A stretch of DNA of 64,000 bases, taken from the NCBI GenBank assembly GCA_963745175.1, contig CAVUWK010000010.1:124001-188000 (forward strand). The letters run 5' to 3'. The stretch is from Bog-473 sp963745175. Lineage in GTDB: Bacteria; Actinomycetota; Acidimicrobiia; Acidimicrobiales; RAAP-2. Both the position numbers and the translations under genes were made by a program. This document shows positions 52,166 to 61,621 of this stretch, in pieces. Below the pieces are notes generated by a model, which was not told where the DNA came from, did no database searches, and saw only the letters and a list, made by a program, of their open reading frames with translations. Position 1 is the first letter of the stretch. The number at the start of each line of letters is the position of its first letter.

Positions 52166-53011
52166 TCAATCCGTCCAGAGCTTGTCGGTGTAGGTGTCGG
52201 TGCCGGGGATCGTCGGGATGAACGGGAGGGCGGCCACGACCGTGCCCTTGCCGGCCGCTTCCAGCTGGCGCCGGTGCTCGGCGATGACGGGCTCCCAGGC
52301 CACTTCGGGCGGCGTGTTGAGGAACCACAGGAGGACGGTGCGGTTGTCCCGCGCCTTCTCGCGGGGCACGTCACCGGGCGCGTCCACCTCGAGCGCGATC
52401 GGGGTGAATGCGGCGACGAGGTCGGCGTCGCTGCCGGGCATCAATCCGGGCAGGTGCTCGGTGCGCAGCCAGGTCCAGAGGTCCTCGTTGGAGATGGCAT
52501 CGTCGCGGTCGATGAAGACGGTGACGAAGCCGCGGTAGGGATGGTCGAGGGCGACCTCCACCGGGACGCCGTCGGGCTCGCGCCGGTGCTCCCACACGAA
52601 GTTGTAGAGGAGCGTGTGGACGTGGTCGCGCTCCTGGAACATGCGGCCGGCGGCGTGGAGCGCGTTCACCTGGCGCAGGGCCCAGCGGTTCCAGACGTCG
52701 AAATACCCATCGAGCACCCAGTAGGCCGCGATGTAGGACCCCCGGGCCGGCTCGCCCGTGATGGCCGACGAGTCCGGGTCACGCAACGACTTCAGGTCGG
52801 CCGTGGCGACGAAGCGGCGCCCGGCGAAGTTGTACGGTCCCACCATGCACCCGGCGTAGAAGTGGTCGCGCTCGTACCAGCGGTTGTAGGCCACCTCGTG
52901 CCCCCGGTGGGGCTCCACCAGCGTCAGCAGCATGGAGCCGAGCTTGACCGGCTCGGCCTCCGCGCCGATCTCAATGGGCCGGCGTTGCTTGGGTGCGTCG
53001 TCCTCGGGCAT
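52166..53011 (-). CDS. Conserved hypothetical protein
   Basis: 281 residues, with an N-terminal LGSMLLTLVEPHRGHEVAYN-RWYERDHFYAG region and a repeated-looking second half (FVTVFIDRDDAISNEDLWTW, LLWFLNTPPEVAWEPVIAEH). The NRWYERDH type of segment recalls dimeric alpha-beta barrel (EthD-like) proteins, possibly two tandem units. No function can be stated. No signal peptide or membrane segment. Confidence 0.75.
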   Translation of the reverse strand: MPEDDAPKQRRPIEIGAEAEPVKLGSMLLTLVEPHRGHEVAYNRWYERDHFYAGCMVGPYNFAGRRFVATADLKSLRDPDSSAITGEPARGSYIAAYWVLDGYFDVWNRWALRQVNALHAAGRMFQERDHVHTLLYNFVWEHRREPDGVPVEVALDHPYRGFVTVFIDRDDAISNEDLWTWLRTEHLPGLMPGSDADLVAAFTPIALEVDAPGDVPREKARDNRTVLLWFLNTPPEVAWEPVIAEHRRQLEAAGKGTVVAALPFIPTIPGTDTYTDKLWTD

Positions 53012-53042
53012 GACCAGCGAAACTAACAGCTGCGTGCCGGCG

Positions 53043-53816
53043 TCAGACAGTCCCCGTGGCGAGGATCGGGCTCGTGGGGGCGACCGACCCGCCCGCCGGC
53101 TCGGCCGTGATGGCGAGCTGTGACGGGCGCCTCGAGCCGGCCATGGTGAAGGCGGCCTGGCGCGGCGAACCCCCGAGCAGGCCGAGGGAGATAGGTTGCT
53201 TCCCCTCGATCGCCCACAGCTGGTACGTGCGGCCGTCGGCGAGGGGCGGCAGCTTCGACGAGACCAGGTAGCCCTGCCCGGACGGCACGACGACGACCTT
53301 CGCCAGCGCGGTGTGCGCGCTCGTGTCGAGCGTGACGAGCCGGTGCCCGGGCGTGTCCAGCGCAGCCGTCACCGCGGCGGACGGACGGGCCTGGGCCGAC
53401 TGCAGGTTCGAGACCTTGCTGTCGGCGCGCACCAGCCCGATGCCGAGCACGACGGCCACGGCGGCGGCCGCCACGGCGGCGGCGCCGATGGTCGAGACGG
53501 TGGTGCGTTGCCGCCGGCGGCGCGCGTCGGCCGGCGCCCGGAAGGACGAGCGCGCTGCGGGCGCGAGCTCCGGCATCGGCGGCGGTTCCTGGTCCTCCTG
53601 GCGCTCGGGCAGGCGGATGGCGATCTGCGACCACAATTGCTCGGGCAGGGGCTCCACCGAGTTGCCCATGGCGGCGGCCACCTCACGCAGGCTGTCGAGC
53701 TCGGCGCGGCAACGGGGGCAGGTCTCGAGGTGCTCCTCGAGCTCGGTGAACTCGTCGCCGTCGACGGCATCGAGCGCGTACGCCCCGAGGAGATCGCTCG
53801 CCTGGTCGTGCGTCAT
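53043..53816 (-). CDS. Anti-sigma factor with zinc-finger and RskA-like C-terminal domain
   Basis: 257 residues. The ZAS motif HLETCPRC lies near residue 30 (with preceding helix EFTELEE). A membrane segment near residues 107-129 is followed by an extracytoplasmic domain of RskA type (GYLVSSKLPPLADGRTYQLW). It binds the sigma factor encoded immediately upstream and releases it after a signal or proteolysis. Its ATG overlaps the sigma factor stop by one base (TGATG). Confidence 0.92.
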   Translation of the reverse strand: MTHDQASDLLGAYALDAVDGDEFTELEEHLETCPRCRAELDSLREVAAAMGNSVEPLPEQLWSQIAIRLPERQEDQEPPPMPELAPAARSSFRAPADARRRRQRTTVSTIGAAAVAAAAVAVVLGIGLVRADSKVSNLQSAQARPSAAVTAALDTPGHRLVTLDTSAHTALAKVVVVPSGQGYLVSSKLPPLADGRTYQLWAIEGKQPISLGLLGGSPRQAAFTMAGSRRPSQLAITAEPAGGSVAPTSPILATGTV

Positions 53817-54391
53817 CACGCGTCGGCTCCGCGCACGCCGGTGTCGGCCAGGACGGCGCGCATACGGCGCATGCCGTTGCGGATCCGGCTCTTGACGGTG
53901 CCTTCGGGCTGGTCGAGCAGCTGCGCCACCTCGCGGTAGGTGCGGCCGTCGAAGTACGCCAACTCGATGGCCCGTCGCTCCTCCTCGGGCAGCTCGCCCA
54001 TGGCCTGCGAGACCTGATCGGCGACGGCCAGGTCCCAGACCTCGCGTTGCATGTCATAGGCCGCCTCCGCGGTGCGCAGGGCGTCGCGGGTCTCCCGGGC
54101 GCGCCGTGAGCTCGAGGACCGCACGGCATCGACGGCCCGGCCGTGCGCCTGGGCGAGCAGGAAGGAACGCAGGGAGCCCCGGGCCGGGTCGAAGCGGTCG
54201 GGCTGGTTCCACAGCCGCAAGAAGACGTCCTGGGTCACGTCCTCGGCCTCGGTGGGGTTGTGCAGGACCCTCTTGGCCAAGCCGAACACGGCGCCGCCGT
54301 GGCGCCGGTAGACCTCGGCCAGCGCCACCTCGCTGTAGCGGGCAATTGAGGTCACCAACTGGGCATCACTCACTTCGTCGAGACGCCGCAT
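53816..54391 (-). CDS. ECF sigma factor (SigK/RpoE-like)
   Basis: 191 residues from ATG 54391. Region 2 (YRRHGGAVFGLAKRVLHNPT, EAEDVTQDVFLRLW, RGSLRSFLLAQAHGRAVDAV) and region 4 (LPEEERRAIELAYFDGRTYR, EVAQLLDQPEGTVKSRIRNG) are typical. The FLLAQAHGRAVD variant of region 2.4 is seen in SigK-like factors. Paired with an RskA-like anti-sigma. The frame is open far upstream but without similarity. Confidence 0.92.
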   Translation of the reverse strand: MRRLDEVSDAQLVTSIARYSEVALAEVYRRHGGAVFGLAKRVLHNPTEAEDVTQDVFLRLWNQPDRFDPARGSLRSFLLAQAHGRAVDAVRSSSSRRARETRDALRTAEAAYDMQREVWDLAVADQVSQAMGELPEEERRAIELAYFDGRTYREVAQLLDQPEGTVKSRIRNGMRRMRAVLADTGVRGADA

Positions 54392-54478
54392 GTGTGACCT
54401 GTTCGGTCCCGTTCCCTCCCCCGGATGCCCCGGATTTCGCCCATCCGGGCATGGCCTGGGTTCCGAATAGTAGGCCGT

Positions 54479-55270
54479 ATGCGAACGACGATCGACTCCT
54501 ACAAGTCCCGGGCGGGGCGCCTGGACCTGGAGGGCATCGACTTCGATGACTTCAGGGACCAGCCGCTGTCCCGCGACGCGTTGCGCTCGCTGCGCTACAT
54601 GCACGACGTGGAGCACCACACCGTGTGCTACCTGCGCGATCTGCTGCTGACGCCGGCCCACCAGGACCCGGCCATCACCTCCTTCCTCTCCTGCTGGGTG
54701 TTCGAGGAGATGTGGCACGGCGAGGCCATCGGCCAGGTGCTCGAGGCCCACGGCGAGGAGGCGGGCGCGCCGCGCATCGCGGCCCTGCGCCATGGGCACC
54801 GGCGCCGTCAGGCGGCCAGCACCCTCAGCACCATCGCCTCGGCGGCCTTCGCGGGCCGGGCCTTCATCGCCCTGCACATGACCTGGGGTGCCATCAACGA
54901 GTGGACGACGCAGGCCGGGTACGCCCGGCTCTCCGAGGCGGCGGCCCACCCCACCTTGCGCGAGCTCCTGCGCCGCATCATGAAACAGGAGGGCGGGCAC
55001 ATCGACTTCTACACGTCGGAGGCGACGCGGCGCCTCGGCGACAACGTCAAGGCACAGAAGATGACGCGCTTCGCACTGTCGCACTGGTGGCGCCCGGTGG
55101 GCTCGGGCGTGATGCCCACACGCGAGGTCGGGTTCCTCGTCAACTACCTCTTCGACGGCACCAAGGGCGCCGACATCCTCGAACGGATCGACCGCCGCGT
55201 CGACCGGCTGCCGGGACAGAGCGAGCTGCATCTCCTGACGCGCGCCGTGGCGCGCTTCGCCCGATCCTGA
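54479..55270 (+). CDS. Ferritin-like / acyl-ACP desaturase-like protein
   Basis: 263 residues. The segments VEHHTVCYLRDLLL, FEEMWHGEAIGQVLEAHGEE, TWGAINEWTTQAGYARL and KQEGGHIDFYTSEATRR give the E...EExxH...E...ExxH pattern of a di-iron four-helix bundle, as in acyl-ACP desaturases. ATG 54479 is the first in-frame start after the divergent sigma promoter region. It might act on lipids, but the substrate is unknown. Confidence 0.8.
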   Translation: MRTTIDSYKSRAGRLDLEGIDFDDFRDQPLSRDALRSLRYMHDVEHHTVCYLRDLLLTPAHQDPAITSFLSCWVFEEMWHGEAIGQVLEAHGEEAGAPRIAALRHGHRRRQAASTLSTIASAAFAGRAFIALHMTWGAINEWTTQAGYARLSEAAAHPTLRELLRRIMKQEGGHIDFYTSEATRRLGDNVKAQKMTRFALSHWWRPVGSGVMPTREVGFLVNYLFDGTKGADILERIDRRVDRLPGQSELHLLTRAVARFARS

Positions 55271-55324
55271 GAGTTCGCTGGGTACGACCGAACCCTCCAC
55301 CGGGTCGGTCACCGAGGCCGTGTA

Positions 55325-56068
55325 ATGATAAGCGCGATGGCCGTGGGGACAGGTCCGGATTCGATGAGCTATTCGTGGGTCCGGGGGACGGAGCTGCGGC
55401 GGAGCGCCGCCGAGGACCAGGCCGGGTTCCGGGCGCGGTCGGCTCCGATACTGGAACGCCACAACGCGCAGGACGCGCAGCAGGTCGAAGCTCTGCGCCG
55501 GACGTACGCCAAGCCCGTCCTCGGCAAGGTCCGGGTGTGGGAGCTGATCGAACGGCTCGGCTCCTGCGTGGATCCCACCGACGAACGGCTGTTCTGCGCC
55601 AGCCAGCAGGTGCACGTGCTGCAGATCCTCGAGGCGATGGAAGCCGATGGCACCGCCACGCCGGACATGGTGCTCGTCGCCCTCATCCACGATCTGGGCA
55701 AGGTTCTCCTGAGCCTGGGCGAGGACCCGGCCAACGTGGTCTGTATGACCCGGGCCGTCGGCGAGGGAGCCGACGGCGTCGGCCTCGACCACTCGATGTT
55801 GCAGTGGAACCACGACGAGTTCGCCTACCAGCGGCTCCGGGACCATGTACCCGAGGATCTGGCCTGGCTCATCCGCTACCACAGCATCGACGTCGAGGGC
55901 GTCTCGAACGTGATGGACGCTCGCGACCTCGAGCGAACGGAGCGGCTGCTGCTCCCGTTCGCCCATTACGACCATGCCACCAAGTCGCCCTACCACCTGC
56001 CGTCTGTCACCCTCGCGTCGTACCGCGACGTCATAGAGGAAGCATTCCCTCACCGGATTCGTTTCTGA
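55325..56068 (+). CDS. Inositol oxygenase (MIOX)-like HD-type protein
   Basis: 247 residues. GKVRVWELIERLGSCVDPTD, SQQVHVLQILEAMEADG, LVALIHDLGKVLLSLGE, LQWNHDEFAYQRL, WLIRYHSIDVEG and FAHYDHATKS reproduce the order of metal ligands (His, His-Asp, His, His, Asp) of myo-inositol oxygenase, a di-iron enzyme that cleaves inositol to glucuronate. Overall similarity to MIOX is moderate, so the substrate may be another cyclic polyol. It is followed by FAD-enzyme and glycosyltransferase genes. Confidence 0.8.
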   Translation: MISAMAVGTGPDSMSYSWVRGTELRRSAAEDQAGFRARSAPILERHNAQDAQQVEALRRTYAKPVLGKVRVWELIERLGSCVDPTDERLFCASQQVHVLQILEAMEADGTATPDMVLVALIHDLGKVLLSLGEDPANVVCMTRAVGEGADGVGLDHSMLQWNHDEFAYQRLRDHVPEDLAWLIRYHSIDVEGVSNVMDARDLERTERLLLPFAHYDHATKSPYHLPSVTLASYRDVIEEAFPHRIRF

Positions 56069-56087
56069 ACGCAGACCGACGATCTCC

Positions 56088-57362
56088 ATGAGTCGCTCGA
56101 CCAGAACAGCGGTGATCGGCGCCGGCGTCACGGGTCTGACCGCCGGCGCCATGTCGGGTGCGACCGTCTTCGAGCAGAGCGACGGTCCCGGCGGGATCTG
56201 TCGCTCCTACTACGTGCGGCCCGGCACCAGCGAGCCGCTCGCCCGCTCCACCGTCGACGAGGACGCCTACCGGTTCGAGGTCGGCGGCGGCCATTGGATC
56301 TTCGGCGGCGAGCCGCAAACCATCGCGACGTTGGAGAGCCTGGCTCCCTTCCGCGTGTACAACCGGAAGGCGGCGGTGCGCTTGGGTTCCCTGGGGCGCA
56401 GCGTCCCGTACCCTCTGCAGGCCCACGTCGAAGATCTCGGTGCAGAACTGGCGGAGGCGGCGGCCAAGGAGATCGCCAACGCGCCACCGCTGTCCGAGGC
56501 CTCGCCCACCCTGGCCGCATGGCTGGAAAGCTCGTTCGGACCCAGCCTCTGCCGTGTGTTCTTCTTTCCGTTCCACGATCGCTACACAGCCGGTTTGACG
56601 GCGTCCATCGCTCCCCAGGACGGCTACAAGACCCCACCGGCGGGAGCGCCGGGGTACAACGCCACGTTCCGTTACCCGGTGGGCGGACTCGATCAGTTGG
56701 CCGATCGGCTGGCAGAACGATGCGACATCCGATACGGCAGACGCGTAGTGGGGATCGAAACGAAGGACAAGATCCTCCGCTTCTCGGACGAGAGCGAGCA
56801 CGGCTACGACCGCCTGGTGTCGACGCTGCCCCTCCACACCGCCATCGCCGCAGCAGGACTGGTCGTCGACGACAGGCCGGACCCCCATACCTCCGTCCTG
56901 GTGCTGAACCTCGGTGGCGAGCGTGGACCAGCGTGTCCGGACGTCCACTGGCAGTACGAGCCCGACTCGTCGTCCGGCTTCCACCGCATCGGTTTCTACA
57001 GCAACGTGGAGCCCGACTTCCTGCCGGCCGGCAGCCGCAACGGCACCCATATCTCCATGTACGTGGAGCGGGCCTTCCTGGGTGGTCGGGACGACCCGGT
57101 CGACATCGACGCCTACACCGATGCGGTCATCGCCGAACTGCAGGCCAGAGGCTACATCGGTCGGGTTGAGGCGATGCACCCGAGTTGGGTCGACGTGGCC
57201 TACACCTGGCGCACTCCCGGCTCGCGCTGGCGCGAACATGCCCTCGCAGCTCTGGCCGATGCGGGGATCGAGCAGGTCGGACGATACGCCCGTTGGCATT
57301 TCCAGGGAATCGCCGACTCCATCAGGGACGGCAGGTCGGTCGGGGACGCCTTCGCAGGGTGA
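56088..57362 (+). CDS. FAD-dependent amine oxidase / UDP-galactopyranose mutase-like protein
   Basis: 424 residues. The dinucleotide motif TAVIGAGVTGLTAG, then VFEQSDGPGGICRS and VGGGHWIFGG, belong to the protoporphyrinogen oxidase / UDP-galactopyranose mutase group. The end YARWHFQGIADSIRDGRSVG is the usual FAD-contacting terminus. Because it lies between a MIOX-like gene and a glycosyltransferase, a sugar substrate is more likely than an amine. It is translationally coupled to the glycosyltransferase gene (GTGA overlap). Confidence 0.82.
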   Translation: MSRSTRTAVIGAGVTGLTAGAMSGATVFEQSDGPGGICRSYYVRPGTSEPLARSTVDEDAYRFEVGGGHWIFGGEPQTIATLESLAPFRVYNRKAAVRLGSLGRSVPYPLQAHVEDLGAELAEAAAKEIANAPPLSEASPTLAAWLESSFGPSLCRVFFFPFHDRYTAGLTASIAPQDGYKTPPAGAPGYNATFRYPVGGLDQLADRLAERCDIRYGRRVVGIETKDKILRFSDESEHGYDRLVSTLPLHTAIAAAGLVVDDRPDPHTSVLVLNLGGERGPACPDVHWQYEPDSSSGFHRIGFYSNVEPDFLPAGSRNGTHISMYVERAFLGGRDDPVDIDAYTDAVIAELQARGYIGRVEAMHPSWVDVAYTWRTPGSRWREHALAALADAGIEQVGRYARWHFQGIADSIRDGRSVGDAFAG

Positions 57363-58399
57363 GGTTGGGCTTCGGCCGACGATCGGCTCTCGAACGACCG
57401 CCGGCGGTCAGCAGCGTCCCGGACGGGTCGCGACCGTTCTGGTCGGTCATGATCCCCTCGTACAACAGCGCCGACCTCCTTGGTGCCACCCTCGAAAGCG
57501 TTCTGCGCCAGGACCCCGGCGAGGACGTCATGCAGATCGAAGTGGTCGACGACGGATCGGAGCGCGACGACCCCGGTGAGGTCGTGCGTCGGCTCGGGGG
57601 TGGCCGGGTCGGCTACTACCGGCAACCCCACAACGTCGGGGCCTCGGCCAACTTCACGACCTGCGTGCGTCGGTCAACGGGCCAATGGGTGCACATCCTG
57701 CACAGCGACGACCTGGTCCAGCCCGGTTTCTATGAGCAGTACCGGTCCCGGATTCTGGCGTGCCCCGACGTGGTGATGGTCGGCGCACGAACGGCGACGC
57801 TCTACACCGACACACCCGATCCGCCCTTGACGATCCCTGTGGCCACCGAGGGGGGATATCTGGTCGATGCCGCCCGGACGATCGCCACCACGAACCCCCT
57901 CCGCTGCGTGTCGGTCGTGGTGGCCCGGGCCAGTTACGAAGAGGCAGGAGCGTTCCATCCCGGCCTCGCCCACGCGAACGACTGGGAAATGTGGACACGC
58001 GTCGCCACTCGAGGTCCGGTCGGGTGGGTGGACGAATCCCTCGGCACGTACCGGGTGCACGAGCGCTCCGACACGAGCCGGCTGCATCGGTCGACCGCTT
58101 ACATCGACGACTGCCTGCACGCGACCGACGTGATCGCCAGCCATTTCGAGCCCCCCACCCGCGGGCAGGTGCGCCGTGCTGCCCGCCGCCAGGTGTGCGG
58201 GTACGCCCTGGACGTCAGTGAGGGGATGTTGGCGCGGGGCGAGTTGAGACTGTCCGCGGCCAACGCCGTGCGGGCCCTCCGCATCGATCACGACCGCGAG
58301 GTCAGAGTTCAGGCGACAGCTCTGATCAGACAGGCGGCGACCAGGTGGATCCGAACCGCGGGCCGGTCGCGGATCCGCGGGAGAAAGGTCGACCGCTGA
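57359..58399 (+). CDS. Family 2 glycosyltransferase
   Basis: 346 residues. WSVMIPSYNSADLLGATLES and QIEVVDDGSERDDP form the GT-A nucleotide-binding part, with GQWVHILHSDDLVQPGF carrying the DxD-like motif, and HANDWEMWTRVATRGPVGWV in the acceptor part (ED-like catalytic base). It transfers a sugar from a nucleotide donor to an unknown acceptor, at the cytoplasmic side. Its GTG lies in the stop of the FAD-enzyme gene. Last gene of the operon. Confidence 0.88.
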   Translation: MRLGFGRRSALERPPAVSSVPDGSRPFWSVMIPSYNSADLLGATLESVLRQDPGEDVMQIEVVDDGSERDDPGEVVRRLGGGRVGYYRQPHNVGASANFTTCVRRSTGQWVHILHSDDLVQPGFYEQYRSRILACPDVVMVGARTATLYTDTPDPPLTIPVATEGGYLVDAARTIATTNPLRCVSVVVARASYEEAGAFHPGLAHANDWEMWTRVATRGPVGWVDESLGTYRVHERSDTSRLHRSTAYIDDCLHATDVIASHFEPPTRGQVRRAARRQVCGYALDVSEGMLARGELRLSAANAVRALRIDHDREVRVQATALIRQAATRWIRTAGRSRIRGRKVDR

Positions 58400-58482
58400 C
58401 CGCCTGTCAGCCCGGGGCTGGGTATCGAAGTGGCGTGGGGCGCGGCATGTGCCGATTCCGAACAGGTGCGAAGGCTTGTTCG

Positions 58483-59050
58483 TCAGCCTTTGCGACCGAC
58501 GAACGCGAGGAGTTGCGTCTGCGGTGCGACACCGACGGGCACGAGAATGTCCTCGCCGAACATCCCACTGGCTCGCACCATGTCGGCCTGATCCTGGAGC
58601 AGCCTGTAGGCGGCGTCCACCAGTTCGGGATCGAGGGTGGCATCCTGGCCTGTGGAGGTTGCCAGGTCCCATCCGTGAATGAGGACATCAATGAATCGAT
58701 GGCCGGCATACACCGAGCCGGGGACAGGTCCGTAGGAGACGGCGCACGGCGCGTCGAGCGCCCCGGCAGCCTCGAAGGTCGCCGCTGCCGCCTCAGCCGA
58801 AATGTCATATGCCGTCAAGGGGTCGTTCCAGAGCACATCACCGTCGAGGCGGTCACCGACCTCGTCGATCGTGTGGCCCGAACCCAGTTCGGCCGCCCAC
58901 AGGTTGCCCGACACCACATGGTTCAGGAGGGCTCGGACGTCCCACCCGTCACATGGACTCGGGTCGGCCCATTGGACACGATCAATGCCGGCAACGAACG
59001 GAGCGGGTCTCTTCGAGAGCCCTTCGGTGCAACTCGGCGATATTTGCCAT
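58483..59050 (-). pseudogene. TIGR03086-type (mycothiol/DinB-like) protein, frameshifted near start
   Basis: ATG 59050 with GGAG seven bases upstream opens MANIAELHRRALEETRS. The rest, FVAGIDRVQWADPSPCDGW, DVRALLNHVVSGNLWAAEL, HRFIDVLIHGWDLATSTGQ and PVGVAPQTQLLAFVGRK, is in another frame and is joined if one base at about 58,999 is removed. Both parts match the TIGR03086 metal-binding family, about 188 residues. Either a recent mutation or an assembly error. Confidence 0.8.
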
Positions 59051-59184
59051 GGCGTACTCCTCGATCTTCCCGGTTGCCAAAACTCACGGCCGCGCGTCGT
59101 CGTGATCACCTTGTCTGGCACTTGTGGAACGACGAAAACGGACTCCATCGAAATGACGACGAGCCGGTTGGATGCGTTTTTCTC

Positions 59185-59478
59185 CTACGAGCGGTCCTCG
59201 ATCACGTCAAGGTCCTGAAACGTCAACGGCCCGTCGAGGAGAGCCGCCTGCTTCTCACTGAACTCGGATGTCTCCGGCAGATTCGAGTTCTCCATGGCGG
59301 CCTCATAAGAGTCGAAGAACGCGAGAATCAGGTGCCGCTCTGGGTCTGTGCGGTCTCGGACGACGATAGAGCGTCGAAGAGTGCGCTTTCCCTCGGTCGC
59401 TGCTCGCCACTCATCTTCGAGCCGCTGGATCTTGTCGAACTTTGTTGTTCGGCACTCGATGATCTGAACGAACGCCAT
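59185..59478 (-). CDS. Small dimeric alpha-beta barrel (ABM-like) protein
   Basis: 97 residues. MAFVQIIECRTTKFDKIQRL, RTLRRSIVVRDRTDPERHLI and LAFFDSYEAAMENSNLPETS form the beta-alpha-beta pattern of antibiotic-biosynthesis-monooxygenase-like barrels. AAGGAG precedes ATG 59478. It is upstream of and probably co-transcribed with the TIGR03086-type gene; together they form a small accessory unit between core operons. Confidence 0.75.
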   Translation of the reverse strand: MAFVQIIECRTTKFDKIQRLEDEWRAATEGKRTLRRSIVVRDRTDPERHLILAFFDSYEAAMENSNLPETSEFSEKQAALLDGPLTFQDLDVIEDRS

Positions 59479-59623
59479 GTTGGTCTCCTTTCGACGTTCT
59501 GACCCCCTCGGCACTCGGAATTCATTCCTGCATTGAATTGTTAGCTGAAACACCTCAAAGCAACCTGGGTAGCACGAGAAGAGTGCCCGATACCACCCAG
59601 ATGCAACACCAATCTGGAACTCT

Positions 59624-59648
59624 GACCCATCAGCAACATGGGGCAGGG
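59624..59648 (+). repeat. Dispersed hairpin repeat, copy O
   Basis: CCCAT (59626-59630) pairs with ATGGG (59638-59642), followed by GCAGGG. It is the only clear copy in the core-like half and lies beside the two-gene accessory insert. Confidence 0.5.
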
Positions 59649-59718
59649 CCCCTTCCCTACGCCGCCGGAGAGGTGGGACGAGTACCCCTTCTGAGCCGCC
59701 CCGAGGAGGCGCGACGTG

Positions 59719-60789
59719 TCAGGGTCGGCCGGTGATCAGCGAGGCCAGCACGTCGCGTGCCCGCTCGAGCTGCACGGCCGACACCCGCTCGTCGGGATGG
59801 TGGGCGAGGAGCGGGTCCCCGGGCCCGAAGTTGGCGGCCGGCACCCCGTGCTCCCAGAAGGATGCCACGTCGGTCCAGCCCACCTTCGCCCTCGGCGGCG
59901 CCCCACTCTTCTCCACGAGCGCCTTCAGCAACGGGTGGCCGAGAGAGGGCGGCGCGCCGTCCCCGGAGTCGAGGAGCTCCCACGTGTCACCGGTCGCCGG
60001 CTCCCAGGTGCCCTGAAGGAGCTCGTGCAGGAATGCTTCCGCCTGCGCTGCTCCCCGGTCCGGCGCGTAGCGGTGGTTCAGGGTGACCGTGGCCTCGTCG
60101 GGGACGACATTGGCGGCCACTCCCCCGTCGACGGCCACCGCCTGGAGCTGCTCGACATAGGTGCAGCCGTCCAGCACGACCTCGCGCCCGGGCCAGTCGG
60201 CCACCCGCTGGAGCAGAGGGGCCAGGCGATGAATGGCGTTGCGCCCGGTGAAGGGACGGGCCGTGTGGGCCCGCACCCCGCGCAGCGTGATGCGCACCCG
60301 CATCGTCCCCTGGCAGCCCGCCTCCACCAGCGCACAAGTCGGCTCCCCGAGGATGGCGGCGTCGCCCGCCAACAGATCGGGCCGCACCTGCCACAGCTGG
60401 AGCAGGCCGCTGTCGGCGCGGCCGATCTCCTCGCGGGCGTAGAAGCACCACGTGACGTCCACCGCCGGCTCGCGCACCGCGGCGGCCAGGTCGAGCATGA
60501 CTGCCAGGCCACCCTTCATGTCGGACGCGCCCACACCCCACACGGTGTCGCCGTCGAGTTTCGGTGCCTGGTTCCCGACCGGCGGGACCGTGTCGAGGTG
60601 CCCGGCCAGCACCAGGCGCTGGTCGTGGCCCAGCGCGGTGCGCCCGACGACGTTGTCGCCGACGCGCGTGACGTCGAGCGAGCCGCAGGCACCCAACGCG
60701 TTCTCCACGAGGCCGGCCAGCGCGGCCTCGCCCTTGCTCGGCGAGGGGATGGCCATCAGGTCCCGGGTGGCCGTCAGGAGGTCGCCCAC
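59719..60789 (-). CDS. dapE: Succinyl-diaminopimelate desuccinylase
   Basis: 356 residues. The M20 family metal ligands are in LAGHLDTVP, GVGASDMKGGLAVML, REEIGRADSG, ILGEPT and DPLLAHHPDERV. It hydrolyses N-succinyl-LL-diaminopimelate to succinate and LL-diaminopimelate in lysine and peptidoglycan synthesis. It starts four bases after dapD ends, at the end of the hflX-dapC-dapD-dapE operon. Confidence 0.95.
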   Translation of the reverse strand: MGDLLTATRDLMAIPSPSKGEAALAGLVENALGACGSLDVTRVGDNVVGRTALGHDQRLVLAGHLDTVPPVGNQAPKLDGDTVWGVGASDMKGGLAVMLDLAAAVREPAVDVTWCFYAREEIGRADSGLLQLWQVRPDLLAGDAAILGEPTCALVEAGCQGTMRVRITLRGVRAHTARPFTGRNAIHRLAPLLQRVADWPGREVVLDGCTYVEQLQAVAVDGGVAANVVPDEATVTLNHRYAPDRGAAQAEAFLHELLQGTWEPATGDTWELLDSGDGAPPSLGHPLLKALVEKSGAPPRAKVGWTDVASFWEHGVPAANFGPGDPLLAHHPDERVSAVQLERARDVLASLITGRP

Positions 60790-60793
60790 CGGA

Positions 60794-61613
<820 letters not shown>

Positions 61614-61621
<8 letters not shown>

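Noticed and set aside
53816..56152. Very long minus-strand open frame covering sigma, ferritin-like and MIOX-like genes
   Set aside because: Only the first 576 bases (counted from 53816) have sigma-factor similarity; the rest is antisense to well-supported genes in GC-rich DNA.
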